Assembly (NCBI RefSeq): GCF_947499695.1
Contig: NZ_CANMPQ010000002.1
Span: forward strand, 930,001 to 994,000
Source of the DNA: an uncultured Allomuricauda sp.
GTDB lineage: Bacteria > Bacteroidota > Bacteroidia > Flavobacteriales > Flavobacteriaceae
Direction: 5' to 3'
DNA: 64,000 bases
The position numbers and the translations under genes are program-made. The stretch's first letter is position 1; every line of letters begins with the position of its first letter. Of this stretch, positions 52,421-60,826 are shown one piece after another. A model generated the notes under the pieces. That model ran no database searches. It worked only from the letters and a program-made list of their open reading frames with translations, and was not told where the DNA came from.

Positions 52421-53143
52421 ATGACTATTAAAAAAACACTGACCACAATAGTACTGGCAATTTTTATGAGCCAGTCTTGGGCCCAAAATACTTCTGGGTT
52501 TTTTACCAAGGCTGACGCCTTTTTCGATACCTATGTGAAAAATGGAAGAGTGGCCTACAATAAAATAAAAGCCAATCCAGATGGATTAAATGAACTTGTT
52601 GATTTGGCTAAGACCATCAACATTTCAAAGAGTGACGCCAATACGTATCAAGCGTTTTGGATAAACGGGTATAATTTGTCTGTAATAAAAGGAATAGTGG
52701 AGCACTATCCGCTTAAATCACCTCTAGATGTTTCAGGTTTTTTTGATAAAACCAAATATAATATAGGAGGAAAGGAAATCACCCTTAACGATATCGAGAA
52801 TAAACTGCTTCGGGCAAATTTTCCCGAAGAGGCAAGGTTTCATTTTGTTTTGGTATGTGCGGGTCTTGGGTGTCCTCCGATTATAGCAGATGCCTATTTG
52901 CCCGATACCTTGGACGCACAATTACAGCAACAGACAAAGTTGGCATTGAACGATCCAAATTTTGTCAGAATCAAAGGAAAAAGAGTAAATCTTTCCCAAA
53001 TCTTTGAGTGGTATAAAGGGGATTTTACCCAAGGTGGAAAAAGCTTGGTGGACTACGTAAATCTTTACCGAAAAGAAAAATTGGATGCCAAGTTGAAGGT
53101 AGGGTACTACCCCTATGATTGGACCCTAAACGAAATCAAATAA
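52421..53143 (+). CDS. Exported DUF547 protein
   Basis: A 240-residue secreted protein. The signal peptide ends at about SWAQ (22). The DUF547 domain fills the rest: YQAFWINGYNLSVIKGIVEHYPLKSPLDV, KEITLNDIENKLLR, HFVLVCAGLGCPPI and FEWYKGDF. The fold resembles papain-like enzymes, and the family has a conserved Asn, His and Cys, but activity is unproven. A second, diverged DUF547 gene lies in the arsenosugar-type operon at 58.9-59.8 kb. This copy opens a plus-strand block of envelope proteins. Confidence 0.88.
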   Translation: MTIKKTLTTIVLAIFMSQSWAQNTSGFFTKADAFFDTYVKNGRVAYNKIKANPDGLNELVDLAKTINISKSDANTYQAFWINGYNLSVIKGIVEHYPLKSPLDVSGFFDKTKYNIGGKEITLNDIENKLLRANFPEEARFHFVLVCAGLGCPPIIADAYLPDTLDAQLQQQTKLALNDPNFVRIKGKRVNLSQIFEWYKGDFTQGGKSLVDYVNLYRKEKLDAKLKVGYYPYDWTLNEIK

Positions 53144-53164
53144 AAAAGAAAAACAACAACTATC

Positions 53165-54031
53165 ATGAAACAATTTAAAAGCCTCATCATTGTGGCAGCA
53201 TTTTTTATGCCTTCTTTGGCTGTATTTGCCCAAGACGACCAGACAGGTGGAAGTAACATACAAAACCTGACTCCATCTAAACTTATTGGAAAGGGACAGT
53301 GGGATATTAAGTTATTTAACAATCTCTATACGCAAGATGACAGTACATTTGAATCCGATAAGGGAATTCGACAAAATTTCTTCACTTCGACCTTAGAGGT
53401 GTTTACTGGAGTATCCGATACCAAAAGGGTCAATGTGGGGCTAATCGCCGAATATAGGGCTAATGGCCGGGATTTTCTTCAGACTGATGGAAGCTTTGAT
53501 AGAAGAAATACCTCTGGACTTACTTCGATTGCGCCTTCAATTAAGTTTGTGCCCTTCAGTAATGTAGGTAACTTTTCAATTTTGAGTTCTTTGTCCATCC
53601 CGTTGGTAAGCAACGAAAATGATGAGGATACTGGAGTGTTTTTGGACCAAAAAGGATTTACCTGGCAAAACCGCTTCTTTTATGACTATACTTTTCCAGG
53701 GAAAAAATGGCAGTTGTTCACGGAGCTAAATACGGAGCTAAATTTTGGAGATAAGGAAGAAAGTTTTGCAAATAATAGCTTAAACCTGGTTCCTGGAGTA
53801 TTCTTGAGTTATTTTCCAAGCTCGAAATTTACGGTTTTAGCCCTGGCACAGCATAACCAACGTTTGGATTTGGGGAATGATTTCACACAGAATTTTACCG
53901 CACTTGGTGGTGGTGCAAAATATCAGGTTACAAAAGAATTAAATGTGGAGGTCCTTTACACGAATTTCGCTCGTGGTGAAAACACTGGGCTAGGACAAAC
54001 ATTTAACATAGGATTGAGAGCCGTGTTGTAG
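53165..54031 (+). CDS. Outer-membrane beta-barrel protein of unknown function
   Basis: A 288-residue exported protein: the signal peptide ends near VFAQ (23), then a long series of amphipathic strands (WDIKLFNNLYTQ, VNVGLIAEYRANG, WQLFTELNTELNFG, FTVLALAQHNQRLDLG, NIGLRAVL at the end). The final residues suit BAM-dependent insertion. It follows the DUF547 gene by 21 bp and is likely co-transcribed. It may be a channel or a surface protein; no family is recognised with certainty. Confidence 0.7.
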   Translation: MKQFKSLIIVAAFFMPSLAVFAQDDQTGGSNIQNLTPSKLIGKGQWDIKLFNNLYTQDDSTFESDKGIRQNFFTSTLEVFTGVSDTKRVNVGLIAEYRANGRDFLQTDGSFDRRNTSGLTSIAPSIKFVPFSNVGNFSILSSLSIPLVSNENDEDTGVFLDQKGFTWQNRFFYDYTFPGKKWQLFTELNTELNFGDKEESFANNSLNLVPGVFLSYFPSSKFTVLALAQHNQRLDLGNDFTQNFTALGGGAKYQVTKELNVEVLYTNFARGENTGLGQTFNIGLRAVL

Positions 54032-54077
54032 CAAAAAGCATATAAAACAGTATTTTAGGAGTCTTAATTTTTTATCT

Positions 54078-55079
54078 ATGAAAAGATTAGGGCTCTTTTT
54101 TTTGTGCCTACTCCAGTTTTCGTGCAATAGCCAACAAACCGAAAAAATAAATGGAGTGAGTTTCGTGGGATCGCGAGAGAAGGTCGTGCAAAAGCACATA
54201 GATCCAGTTTTAAAAGTAAAGGCAAACTATGCTGCTGTTATGCCATTTGGGTTTGCACGGGACCTTAATTCTCCAAATATAATTTTCGACACTGAAAGAC
54301 AATGGTATGGCGAAACAAAGAGCGGAGCCAAACAATACATTCAGTTGTTGCAAAAAAATGGGGTCAAAATAATGCTGAAACCTCAAATCTGGATTTGGAG
54401 AGGAGAATTCACAGGGGATATGACCATGAAATCAGAGCAGGATTGGAAGACGCTAGAAGAATCCTATAGCAAGTTTGCATTGACCTACGCAAGGCTAGCT
54501 CAAGAAACCAAAGCAGATATTTATTGTATCGGTACTGAACTTGAAGAATTTGTCAAGAATCGACCCCAATTTTGGATGAAACTAATTGATGAAATCAAGA
54601 AAATTTACACTGGAAAATTGACGTACGCTGCCAATTGGGATGAGTATACCAGATCTCCGTTTTGGGGTAAATTGGATTTTATTGGGGTTGACGGTTACTT
54701 CCCACTTTCAGAAAAACGACATCCTTCGATGGAAGATTTAAAATTGGGATGGCAACGTTGGAAGTCTACCCTAGAAGATTTATCTGAAAAGCACAGTAAA
54801 CCCATTCTTTTTACGGAGTTTGGTTATCGGAGTATGGATTATACTGCAAAAAAACCATGGCTGGTAGATCAAAATGAAATGGATGTCAACCTTGACGGAC
54901 AGGCAATGGCTACACAAGCAGTTTTTAATGAGTTGTGGAGTGAAAATTGGTTTGCAGGTGGATTCGTTTGGAAATGGTTTATCCATCATGATGTATCCGG
55001 AGGTTCAAAGGATAATAGATTCACACCACAAAACAAACCGGCAGAAATTGTAATTCGTGACTTTTATAACGACTACTGA
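54078..55079 (+). CDS. GH113-like glycoside hydrolase, lipoprotein
   Basis: A 333-residue (beta/alpha)8-barrel enzyme attached by a lipid: lipobox FSC16 in LLQFSCNSQQ. The probable acid/base Glu154 lies in YCIGTELEEF and the nucleophile Glu247 in ILFTEFGYRS. KPQIWIWRGEF and FIGVDGYFPLSE match the GH113 layout, whose characterised members are beta-mannanases. With a CslA-like synthase in the divergent operon, it might trim or release the polymer, as the endoglucanase BcsZ does for cellulose. This role is inferred. Confidence 0.78.
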   Translation: MKRLGLFFLCLLQFSCNSQQTEKINGVSFVGSREKVVQKHIDPVLKVKANYAAVMPFGFARDLNSPNIIFDTERQWYGETKSGAKQYIQLLQKNGVKIMLKPQIWIWRGEFTGDMTMKSEQDWKTLEESYSKFALTYARLAQETKADIYCIGTELEEFVKNRPQFWMKLIDEIKKIYTGKLTYAANWDEYTRSPFWGKLDFIGVDGYFPLSEKRHPSMEDLKLGWQRWKSTLEDLSEKHSKPILFTEFGYRSMDYTAKKPWLVDQNEMDVNLDGQAMATQAVFNELWSENWFAGGFVWKWFIHHDVSGGSKDNRFTPQNKPAEIVIRDFYNDY

Positions 55080-55096
55080 ATAAAGCGTAGTCATCG

Positions 55097-55840
55097 ATGA
55101 TCAACAAAAAAGGCTTTTCAAGCATTTTTCTATGTTTCTTATTCGTTGTATCCTGTAGTTCTGACAAGGAAGAACCAATTTCAAATACCACTTTGGCAAT
55201 TGAATTGGACGGCAGGGATTCGGTTCTTGGAAATGTAATTGCCTGTGCTGCTAGTAATGAAGACCCCAGTGTTGTCAGCATTTTTTTATATCCCCGAGAA
55301 AATGTTTCCAATATCGGCTTTTATGAGACAGGTTCCGTTGAGGTCGATGAGAATGACTTTTCACAATATACCAAAGGAGATTCTGAGTTAATTGATGTTT
55401 TCAATGGGTATTTACTCAAATATGAAGTGTCTTCGGTTGATGAAAAATGGGTGATTGTAAGTTTTGAAGAGGATGGAAAAATTCACCTCTCCAATCCAAT
55501 CCGGTTAAAACAAAATAATAAACCTACAGAGTACTTACCTCAAAAGGTGACCATTGAAAACATGGGAAATATGCCGATTTTTTCGTGGCAAGATGGTGTT
55601 TTTGATGACTCTGTAATTTATTTCCAGGTCATATCGGATGAGAATGGTGAATTGCTTTCGGGAACATATACCATTGAACAAATGTTCCAATATTATAAAT
55701 TGGAAAATGTGGTGTTAAATATTACACTAGAAACTCCACCTTTACTCGAATCGGGTCAACCATATAATTTTTCATTGTTAGCGGTAAGCGAGGACAATTG
55801 GGTGAATTTGTTTGTTGAAACTGAATTTATGCTGAATTAG
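55097..55840 (+). CDS. Hypothetical lipoprotein
   Basis: A 247-residue lipoprotein with lipobox VVSC20. The remaining sequence is strand-rich and acidic (LAIELDGRDSVLGNVIACAASNED, YPRENVSNIGFYETGSVEVDENDF, PIFSWQDGVFDD). The later part has FSWQD and NFSLLAVSEDNWVN, which look like two Ig-like sandwiches. I recognise no family. It lies 17 bp after the GH113-like gene in the same block. Confidence 0.7.
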   Translation: MINKKGFSSIFLCFLFVVSCSSDKEEPISNTTLAIELDGRDSVLGNVIACAASNEDPSVVSIFLYPRENVSNIGFYETGSVEVDENDFSQYTKGDSELIDVFNGYLLKYEVSSVDEKWVIVSFEEDGKIHLSNPIRLKQNNKPTEYLPQKVTIENMGNMPIFSWQDGVFDDSVIYFQVISDENGELLSGTYTIEQMFQYYKLENVVLNITLETPPLLESGQPYNFSLLAVSEDNWVNLFVETEFMLN

Positions 55841-55905
55841 ACGATGTCAGATTCCATACGAAATAACTGAAATACAATGGTTTCTTCTATATTTAAAGAA
55901 AAAAA

Positions 55906-57177
55906 TTGAAAGCTGCTTTAAGATATTGGGTATCCATGCTGCTATTGTTATTGGCGATAGATGGATATGCCCAAAACAAAGTCGCAGATGTAAAAATCCA
56001 AGGAAATAAGAGGACCAAAACAGCCTTCATTAAAAAGATTGCTAGGCTCAAACCTGGTATGGAATTGGATTCGGCACTAATCGCTGAGGACATCTATAGA
56101 CTAAAGCGCTTACCTTCAGTTTCACATGCATACTATCAAGTATTTCCAGCCAATGTGGAGGGGAGCTATAATGTGTTTTATGGGATAGAGGAAAATTTTA
56201 CACTAATTCCGTTTGCTAGTGTATACACTTCAAACAATGATGAATTCGCTTTTCGAATAGGCCTACAGGAATTTAATGTTTTGGGCAACAACATTACCTT
56301 GGGTGGATTCTATCAAAAAGACATTTTCGATTCTTATGGAGCCCACATTCGTGCACCTTTTTTGTTCAGCAATAAATGGGGATTGGCTTTAAGCTATCAA
56401 GACTTAACGACACAGGAACCTGTTTTCTTGGAAAATGGAACGGCAGATTATCGGTACAATAATGAATCCTATGAAATACTTGGACTATATGAACTCAACT
56501 TCCGTAACCGTTTTGAGTTTGGCCTGAATTTTTTTACCGAGGACTATACCTACCTTTTTGGAAGCACGGACCCCAGTGTTCCTCAAGCTTTGAATGTAAA
56601 TAAATACTTGTATAAACTCATCTATAATTATGATGCCATTGAGTACTATTATCAGTACTTATCAGGGTTTCGGAGTAATTTAAACTTTCAATATGTGCAT
56701 AGTTCAAGTGGGCAGCTCCCTGATTTTGTGATAGGATTTAATGATTTTAGTTACTTCACAAGAATTGGGCAAAAAGGAAATTGGGCCACTAGGTTGCGGT
56801 TGGGGCTTGCCAGCAATATGGATACACCCTTTGCCCCCTTTGCGGTTGACAATAACCTGAACATTCGTGGAGTAGGAAATACCATTGACAGGGGTACAGG
56901 GGCCATTGTGCTGAATACTGAGTATAGGCATACCCTAATTGATAAGGATTGGTTTGTATTGCAAAGCAATGTATTTGTTGATGGAGGAACATGGCGAAAC
57001 CCTGGAGGAGATTTCAGTGATTTTGGTGATAGTCAAAACCTTAGAATATACCCTGGAATCGGAATCAGGTTCATGCATAAAAGAATCTTCAACGCTATTT
57101 TTAGAATAGATTATGGGCACGGCATCACCCAAGATGCGACCAAGGGAATCGTTTTCGGAATTGGTCAATATTTTTAA
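55906..57177 (+). CDS. BamA/TamA-like outer-membrane protein with a single POTRA domain
   Basis: A 423-residue protein: signal peptide ending at GYAQ (23), one POTRA-like domain (about 24-95, KVADVKIQGNKRTKTAFIKKIARLKPGMELDSALIAEDIYRLKRL), then a 16-strand type barrel ending GIVFGIGQYF. NNLNIRGVGN resembles the RGF-type lid motif of the Omp85 family. It begins at TTG (55906); the first ATG at 55936 would spoil the signal peptide. With one POTRA it is not the essential BamA. It may insert or export a dedicated client, perhaps the products of this block. Confidence 0.82.
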   Translation: MKAALRYWVSMLLLLLAIDGYAQNKVADVKIQGNKRTKTAFIKKIARLKPGMELDSALIAEDIYRLKRLPSVSHAYYQVFPANVEGSYNVFYGIEENFTLIPFASVYTSNNDEFAFRIGLQEFNVLGNNITLGGFYQKDIFDSYGAHIRAPFLFSNKWGLALSYQDLTTQEPVFLENGTADYRYNNESYEILGLYELNFRNRFEFGLNFFTEDYTYLFGSTDPSVPQALNVNKYLYKLIYNYDAIEYYYQYLSGFRSNLNFQYVHSSSGQLPDFVIGFNDFSYFTRIGQKGNWATRLRLGLASNMDTPFAPFAVDNNLNIRGVGNTIDRGTGAIVLNTEYRHTLIDKDWFVLQSNVFVDGGTWRNPGGDFSDFGDSQNLRIYPGIGIRFMHKRIFNAIFRIDYGHGITQDATKGIVFGIGQYF

Positions 57178-57183
57178 AATTTA

Positions 57184-57217
57184 TGCATTTCATCGATGAT
57201 TTGTGCATTTCATCGAT
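57184..57217. promoter_or_regulatory. Direct repeat of TGCATTTCATCGAT with 20-bp period
   Basis: Two identical 14-mers, TGCATTTCATCGAT, stand at 57184-57197 and 57204-57217, exactly two helical turns apart, between the BamA-like and LysM genes. The core TTTCATCGAT occurs as an inverted pair before the giant adhesin operon. Tandem boxes on one face of DNA suit a dimeric activator such as a LytTR or response regulator. Confidence 0.6.
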
Positions 57218-57259
57218 TCTTCGCATATTTGCATAGCACCCCAGCATCAAAACATAACT

Positions 57260-58192
57260 ATGAAATTACTACCTGCACTTTTGGTGTGTATATGTATCTC
57301 TTTCCCTTTATTTGGACAAACAGAATATTATGATGTGGTCGCGGAACCTGGAGACGGTATCTATTCTATTTTAAGAAAACAGGGTTTGGATCCGGTAACC
57401 TATTATGAGGCGTTTTTAAATGCAAATCTGGAAAACATTAAAGATGGTAGCCAGTTGCATCAGGGACGCACATATAAAATTCCACTTGTAGATGATTCTT
57501 TTAAAAAGACCGGAGTAAAAGTGCAACTAACAGATGAAAAGGAAACTCCCATTTTCGATTCTGAATTGGCCAACATGTCCCTTAAGAGTAGAACCTTGGG
57601 TAACGCCATATACTATTTGATTCTTGAAGATCCAGCGAGCCGGAATAAGTTTATTTCTGACATCACCAACAACCTAGCCGCCTCGCTTATGGTGCATGGG
57701 GCCAAAGTTTATGTTTTTGGAAGCGAAGAGGAGAATTTAACAGGAGATAACCAAAAACCAGAAGCCAAGGAAAAAATGGGTCAGTATATTGAAGCCATTA
57801 ACAAACGTTACTTGCAAAATTCTGGGAAATATCAAAGACTTCTGGTTATTCGGGCAAACGGTTTAATCAAGAATGGAAACATGGACGTGGCAGTCTATCA
57901 TCATAATAAAAGCGAAAATAGTCAGAGGTTTGCCGAAAACATTCAAAAGGTCTTTAAAAAGAACGGTGTATCAAGTCGCTCTTATAAGGAAGCTGAGCAT
58001 ATTTTCGAAGATAGGAACAGTTTGTATTTGGCCACAAATACGCTTCCAGTTGTGAGCTTGTTAGCTATTAATGGCGATTCCAAAGCCAATCGACCTAATG
58101 GTGTATCCATTCGATCAGATAAAAACACCTTTACTAGTCTAATTACCAACGGAATTTTGAACGACTACGCGGATTTGGAAATTGAGGACTAG
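57260..58192 (+). CDS. LysM-domain exported protein with a degenerate amidase-like fold
   Basis: A 310-residue exported protein. The signal peptide ends at about PLFGQ (20). A LysM-like domain follows (about 24-75, YYDVVAEPGDGIYSILRKQGL ... QGRTYKIP), which should bind peptidoglycan. The C-terminal two-thirds has the strand-helix layout of N-acetylmuramoyl-L-alanine amidases (YHHNKSENSQRFAENIQKVFKKNG, TLPVVSLLAING), but the zinc-binding His and Glu residues seem to be missing. The ATG at 57260 was chosen for its signal peptide. Two TTTCATCGAT boxes stand just upstream. Confidence 0.75.
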   Translation: MKLLPALLVCICISFPLFGQTEYYDVVAEPGDGIYSILRKQGLDPVTYYEAFLNANLENIKDGSQLHQGRTYKIPLVDDSFKKTGVKVQLTDEKETPIFDSELANMSLKSRTLGNAIYYLILEDPASRNKFISDITNNLAASLMVHGAKVYVFGSEEENLTGDNQKPEAKEKMGQYIEAINKRYLQNSGKYQRLLVIRANGLIKNGNMDVAVYHHNKSENSQRFAENIQKVFKKNGVSSRSYKEAEHIFEDRNSLYLATNTLPVVSLLAINGDSKANRPNGVSIRSDKNTFTSLITNGILNDYADLEIED

Positions 58193-58194
58193 TA

Positions 58195-58905
58195 CTACCC
58201 GTTTAAAATATGCTTAGAATAGTACCTGAAAAGCTCTTTTGGGCCGGCTCCAAAGTAGTTTTTTAGATGAATCATCCCAAAATGAAATTGAATTCGTACC
58301 CAGCCTTTTTCACGGTATTTTCTAGCTGAGGTTACTACGGCCTCAGATAGAACTTTGAATTTTGTATGCTGGTATAATCGAGTTATAAACTCAGTATCTT
58401 CGTAAATAAGATAATCTTCATTAAAACCTTGGGTCTTATCAAATAATTCTCGTCTAATAAATAAGGATTGATCTCCACCTCTACACAAGGTGTGGTTTAT
58501 TCGGGATAAATAGGCAAAGAATCTTAAAATTGGATTTTTGGTATCGAATTGCATTCGAAAACAACCTGATTCGTGACCTTCCCTAATAGCGTCGACAATT
58601 ATGGTGTCAAAGTTTTTTGGCGTCAAAGTGTCCGCATGCAAAAAGTAAAGAATCTCACCCTTTACATGTTTTGCTCCAAAGTTCATCTGTCGAGCCCTTC
58701 CTTTTTTTGATTGAATCACGACAGCGCCAAAGTCGGCCGCGACTCGCATGGTTTTATCACTACTTCCACCATCTACACAGATGATTTCCTTTATTATATT
58801 TGGATTACTTGTTTCTTTAAGATGTTTAAGCACGTTTCCAATATATCCCTCTTCGTTTAGAACCGGGATTACTATACTTATAGAAAGATTGTTACTCTGT
58901 CTCAT
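58195..58905 (-). CDS. TIGR04283-family arsenosugar biosynthesis glycosyltransferase
   Basis: A 236-residue GT2 enzyme: ISIVIPVLNEEGYIGNVLKHL, then EIICVDGGSSDKT, GRARQMNFGAKHVKGEILYFLHADT and QSLFIRRELFDKTQGFNEDYLIYEDTEF. These match TIGR04283, formerly selenodomain-associated transferase 2, linked with arsenosugar gene sets. It overlaps the DUF547 gene by 14 bp and is the last gene of the operon. Its stop is only two bases from the stop of the convergent LysM gene. Confidence 0.87.
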   Translation of the reverse strand: MRQSNNLSISIVIPVLNEEGYIGNVLKHLKETSNPNIIKEIICVDGGSSDKTMRVAADFGAVVIQSKKGRARQMNFGAKHVKGEILYFLHADTLTPKNFDTIIVDAIREGHESGCFRMQFDTKNPILRFFAYLSRINHTLCRGGDQSLFIRRELFDKTQGFNEDYLIYEDTEFITRLYQHTKFKVLSEAVVTSARKYREKGWVRIQFHFGMIHLKNYFGAGPKELFRYYSKHILNG

Positions 58906-59779
58906 TCAAGCTCCAATCATAATCTAAATACACAACTTTGGCGTTCTTGTCAACAGGATTCTCCAAATATTGGTTAATATACTCCAACAAAGTTGCGTCC
59001 TCTGTAAAATCACCTTTATACCACTTAAAAATTCTGGAGAGTTGGGCAGAACCATTTTCAAACTTATTTCGGGATTTATCATTTACAAAATCCACAGCAG
59101 TTTTTGATAGCAGCCTTTCCATGCTTTGAGGGGTAAATGGAATATTCAACAATTTTGGGCAAGAATAAGAAGCGCAGTTGATCGCAAAATGAATCCTGGG
59201 CTCGTTCATTTGACGCAGCACTTCGTGTTCAATATCGTTCAAAGAGGTTATTCCGTCTCCTACCTTTATCCATTTTTTCTTCCATCGATTTGGAATGTCC
59301 TTGATACTTTTTACTGGGTAGTGATCTACAATCAACTTTACTGTTGCTGCATTATAAAGGTTGATATAATAGGCCAGTTTTTCGTTCTTGCTCCAAACAC
59401 TTTTAGGTGGATTTTGGGCCATATGGCTTAAATAAACCTCCAATTCATTTATGTCACCCTTAAAACCAATGTAGTTGACATTGCCTTTGTCATCTACATG
59501 TTTTTTTAGTAGACGTTCCCAAATTTTGTCATTTAACGGGGTATCTTCCACTATGACCTTTTTTTGTGTGGCCTCAGGTTTGGCCTCTGGCGGAGCAGTT
59601 TCAAACGCTGTATCTGATTCTGGCTCGGGAAGGCTATCATTTGCGATGCTAGCCATTTCCTCTTCTACGGGAATCGATATCGGAGTATTGCTTTCAGGCT
59701 TGATTTGTGGTTGTTTTTCAACTTTGCCATTGCAAGTAAGAAGAAAAAGCCCAAATACTACATTGAGCAGTAAGTTCAT
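58892..59779 (-). CDS. DUF547 lipoprotein of the arsenosugar-type operon
   Basis: A 295-residue lipoprotein with lipobox LLTC16, an acidic, Pro-rich linker (about 20-80) and a DUF547 domain (about 85-290: LAYYINLYNAATVKLIVDHYPVKSI, IHFAINCASYSCPKLL, LSRIFKWYKGDFTE). It shares the WYKGDFT and Asn-Leu-Tyr-Asn motifs with the DUF547 gene at 52.4 kb. DUF547 genes often accompany arsenosugar transferases. Its activity is unknown. The gene follows arsM by 81 bp. Confidence 0.87.
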   Translation of the reverse strand: MNLLLNVVFGLFLLTCNGKVEKQPQIKPESNTPISIPVEEEMASIANDSLPEPESDTAFETAPPEAKPEATQKKVIVEDTPLNDKIWERLLKKHVDDKGNVNYIGFKGDINELEVYLSHMAQNPPKSVWSKNEKLAYYINLYNAATVKLIVDHYPVKSIKDIPNRWKKKWIKVGDGITSLNDIEHEVLRQMNEPRIHFAINCASYSCPKLLNIPFTPQSMERLLSKTAVDFVNDKSRNKFENGSAQLSRIFKWYKGDFTEDATLLEYINQYLENPVDKNAKVVYLDYDWSLNETE

Positions 59780-59860
59780 AGGTTACTTTTTAAGATTCAA
59801 GTATAATCAATAGAACAGTCTTAAAAACTGCCCTAACCTTTCAGCTTGTCTTAAAAAAAC

Positions 59861-60826
59861 CTAACAGCAACCACCGCCATTATAATGCCAAGTGCTTTCA
59901 CTAATGTGAATTTGGTCAGAAGCCGACCCTAGCGCAGCTGCGGTTTTATCGCATACCGCTAAAGGCTGATTTTGCACCAATACATGCCCCAGACCATCAT
60001 CGAAGTACTCTTCGTCACCATAATAAATAGCTGTTTTTCCAGTAAACATACAAGGGCCATCTGCTGGCATAGGATCCTTAATGGCTGCTATTTCAATGGA
60101 CTCAATGTGGATGAGTTCATCTGTAGGGTAATGGTTGGGAGAAAGTACTCTATACGATTTTCGAGCCCTGATTTCGATAGTTCCAAAACCAGCATCAGTG
60201 AGGACTTTTACATAATCTTTGATTGGAATACTTCCGCTCAAACATAATGCACGAAGTCTATCATCGTTTCTAAGTTCATCATTCATGGGTTGCTCGCAGG
60301 TTGGATCACTCATAACCAATCGTCCATGCGGCTTTAGAACACGATACATTTCAGCAACAGCTTTTTTGAGATCATCCATTTTAAAGATGTTGAAAAGACA
60401 ATTTTGTGCAGCAACATCTATACTTTCATCGGCCACAGGAAGATTTAAGGCATCACCTTTGACCAAGTCTACGAATTCACTTTTAAACCAATCATTTTCT
60501 TCTTCAGCGACTTCAAAGTTCTTTCGCGAAGCTTCCAGCATTTCGTCTACAGAATCGACTCCGGTTATTCCTCCTTTTTGTCTTGAGAAATATGCAAACT
60601 GGAGTAGTTCCATTCCACCGCCAACACCGACATAAAGTACTTTGGGGTTGTTGATCAAATCCTGGGCAGAAACAGTGCTTCCGCAACCATAATTCATGTC
60701 TTGCATGATTTTGGGAATGGAAAGTCCAGGAAATTGCCAAACTGGATTGGTGGTGCAGCAAAGCCCAACATCTGGGGTTAGGGCTGCTTCTTTATAGAGG
60801 TCTTGCGTTGCTTCTAAATAACTCAT
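59861..60826 (-). CDS. arsM: Arsenosugar-type arsenite methyltransferase
   Basis: A 321-residue SAM-dependent methyltransferase. The SAM loop is LYVGVGGGMELLQFA (about 64-78). Conserved cysteines suited to binding As(III) are Cys23-Cys24 (GLCCTTNP), Cys48 (YGCGS), Cys143 (AAQNCLFNIF), Cys177 (DPTCEQPMND) and Cys195 (LRALCLSGSI), and the protein ends GGGCC. NVLF-type motif QNCLFNIFK and the N-terminal CC match the ArsM variant of arsenosugar clusters. It is coupled to the upstream PNP gene by a four-base overlap. Confidence 0.88.
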   Translation of the reverse strand: MSYLEATQDLYKEAALTPDVGLCCTTNPVWQFPGLSIPKIMQDMNYGCGSTVSAQDLINNPKVLYVGVGGGMELLQFAYFSRQKGGITGVDSVDEMLEASRKNFEVAEEENDWFKSEFVDLVKGDALNLPVADESIDVAAQNCLFNIFKMDDLKKAVAEMYRVLKPHGRLVMSDPTCEQPMNDELRNDDRLRALCLSGSIPIKDYVKVLTDAGFGTIEIRARKSYRVLSPNHYPTDELIHIESIEIAAIKDPMPADGPCMFTGKTAIYYGDEEYFDDGLGHVLVQNQPLAVCDKTAAALGSASDQIHISESTWHYNGGGCC

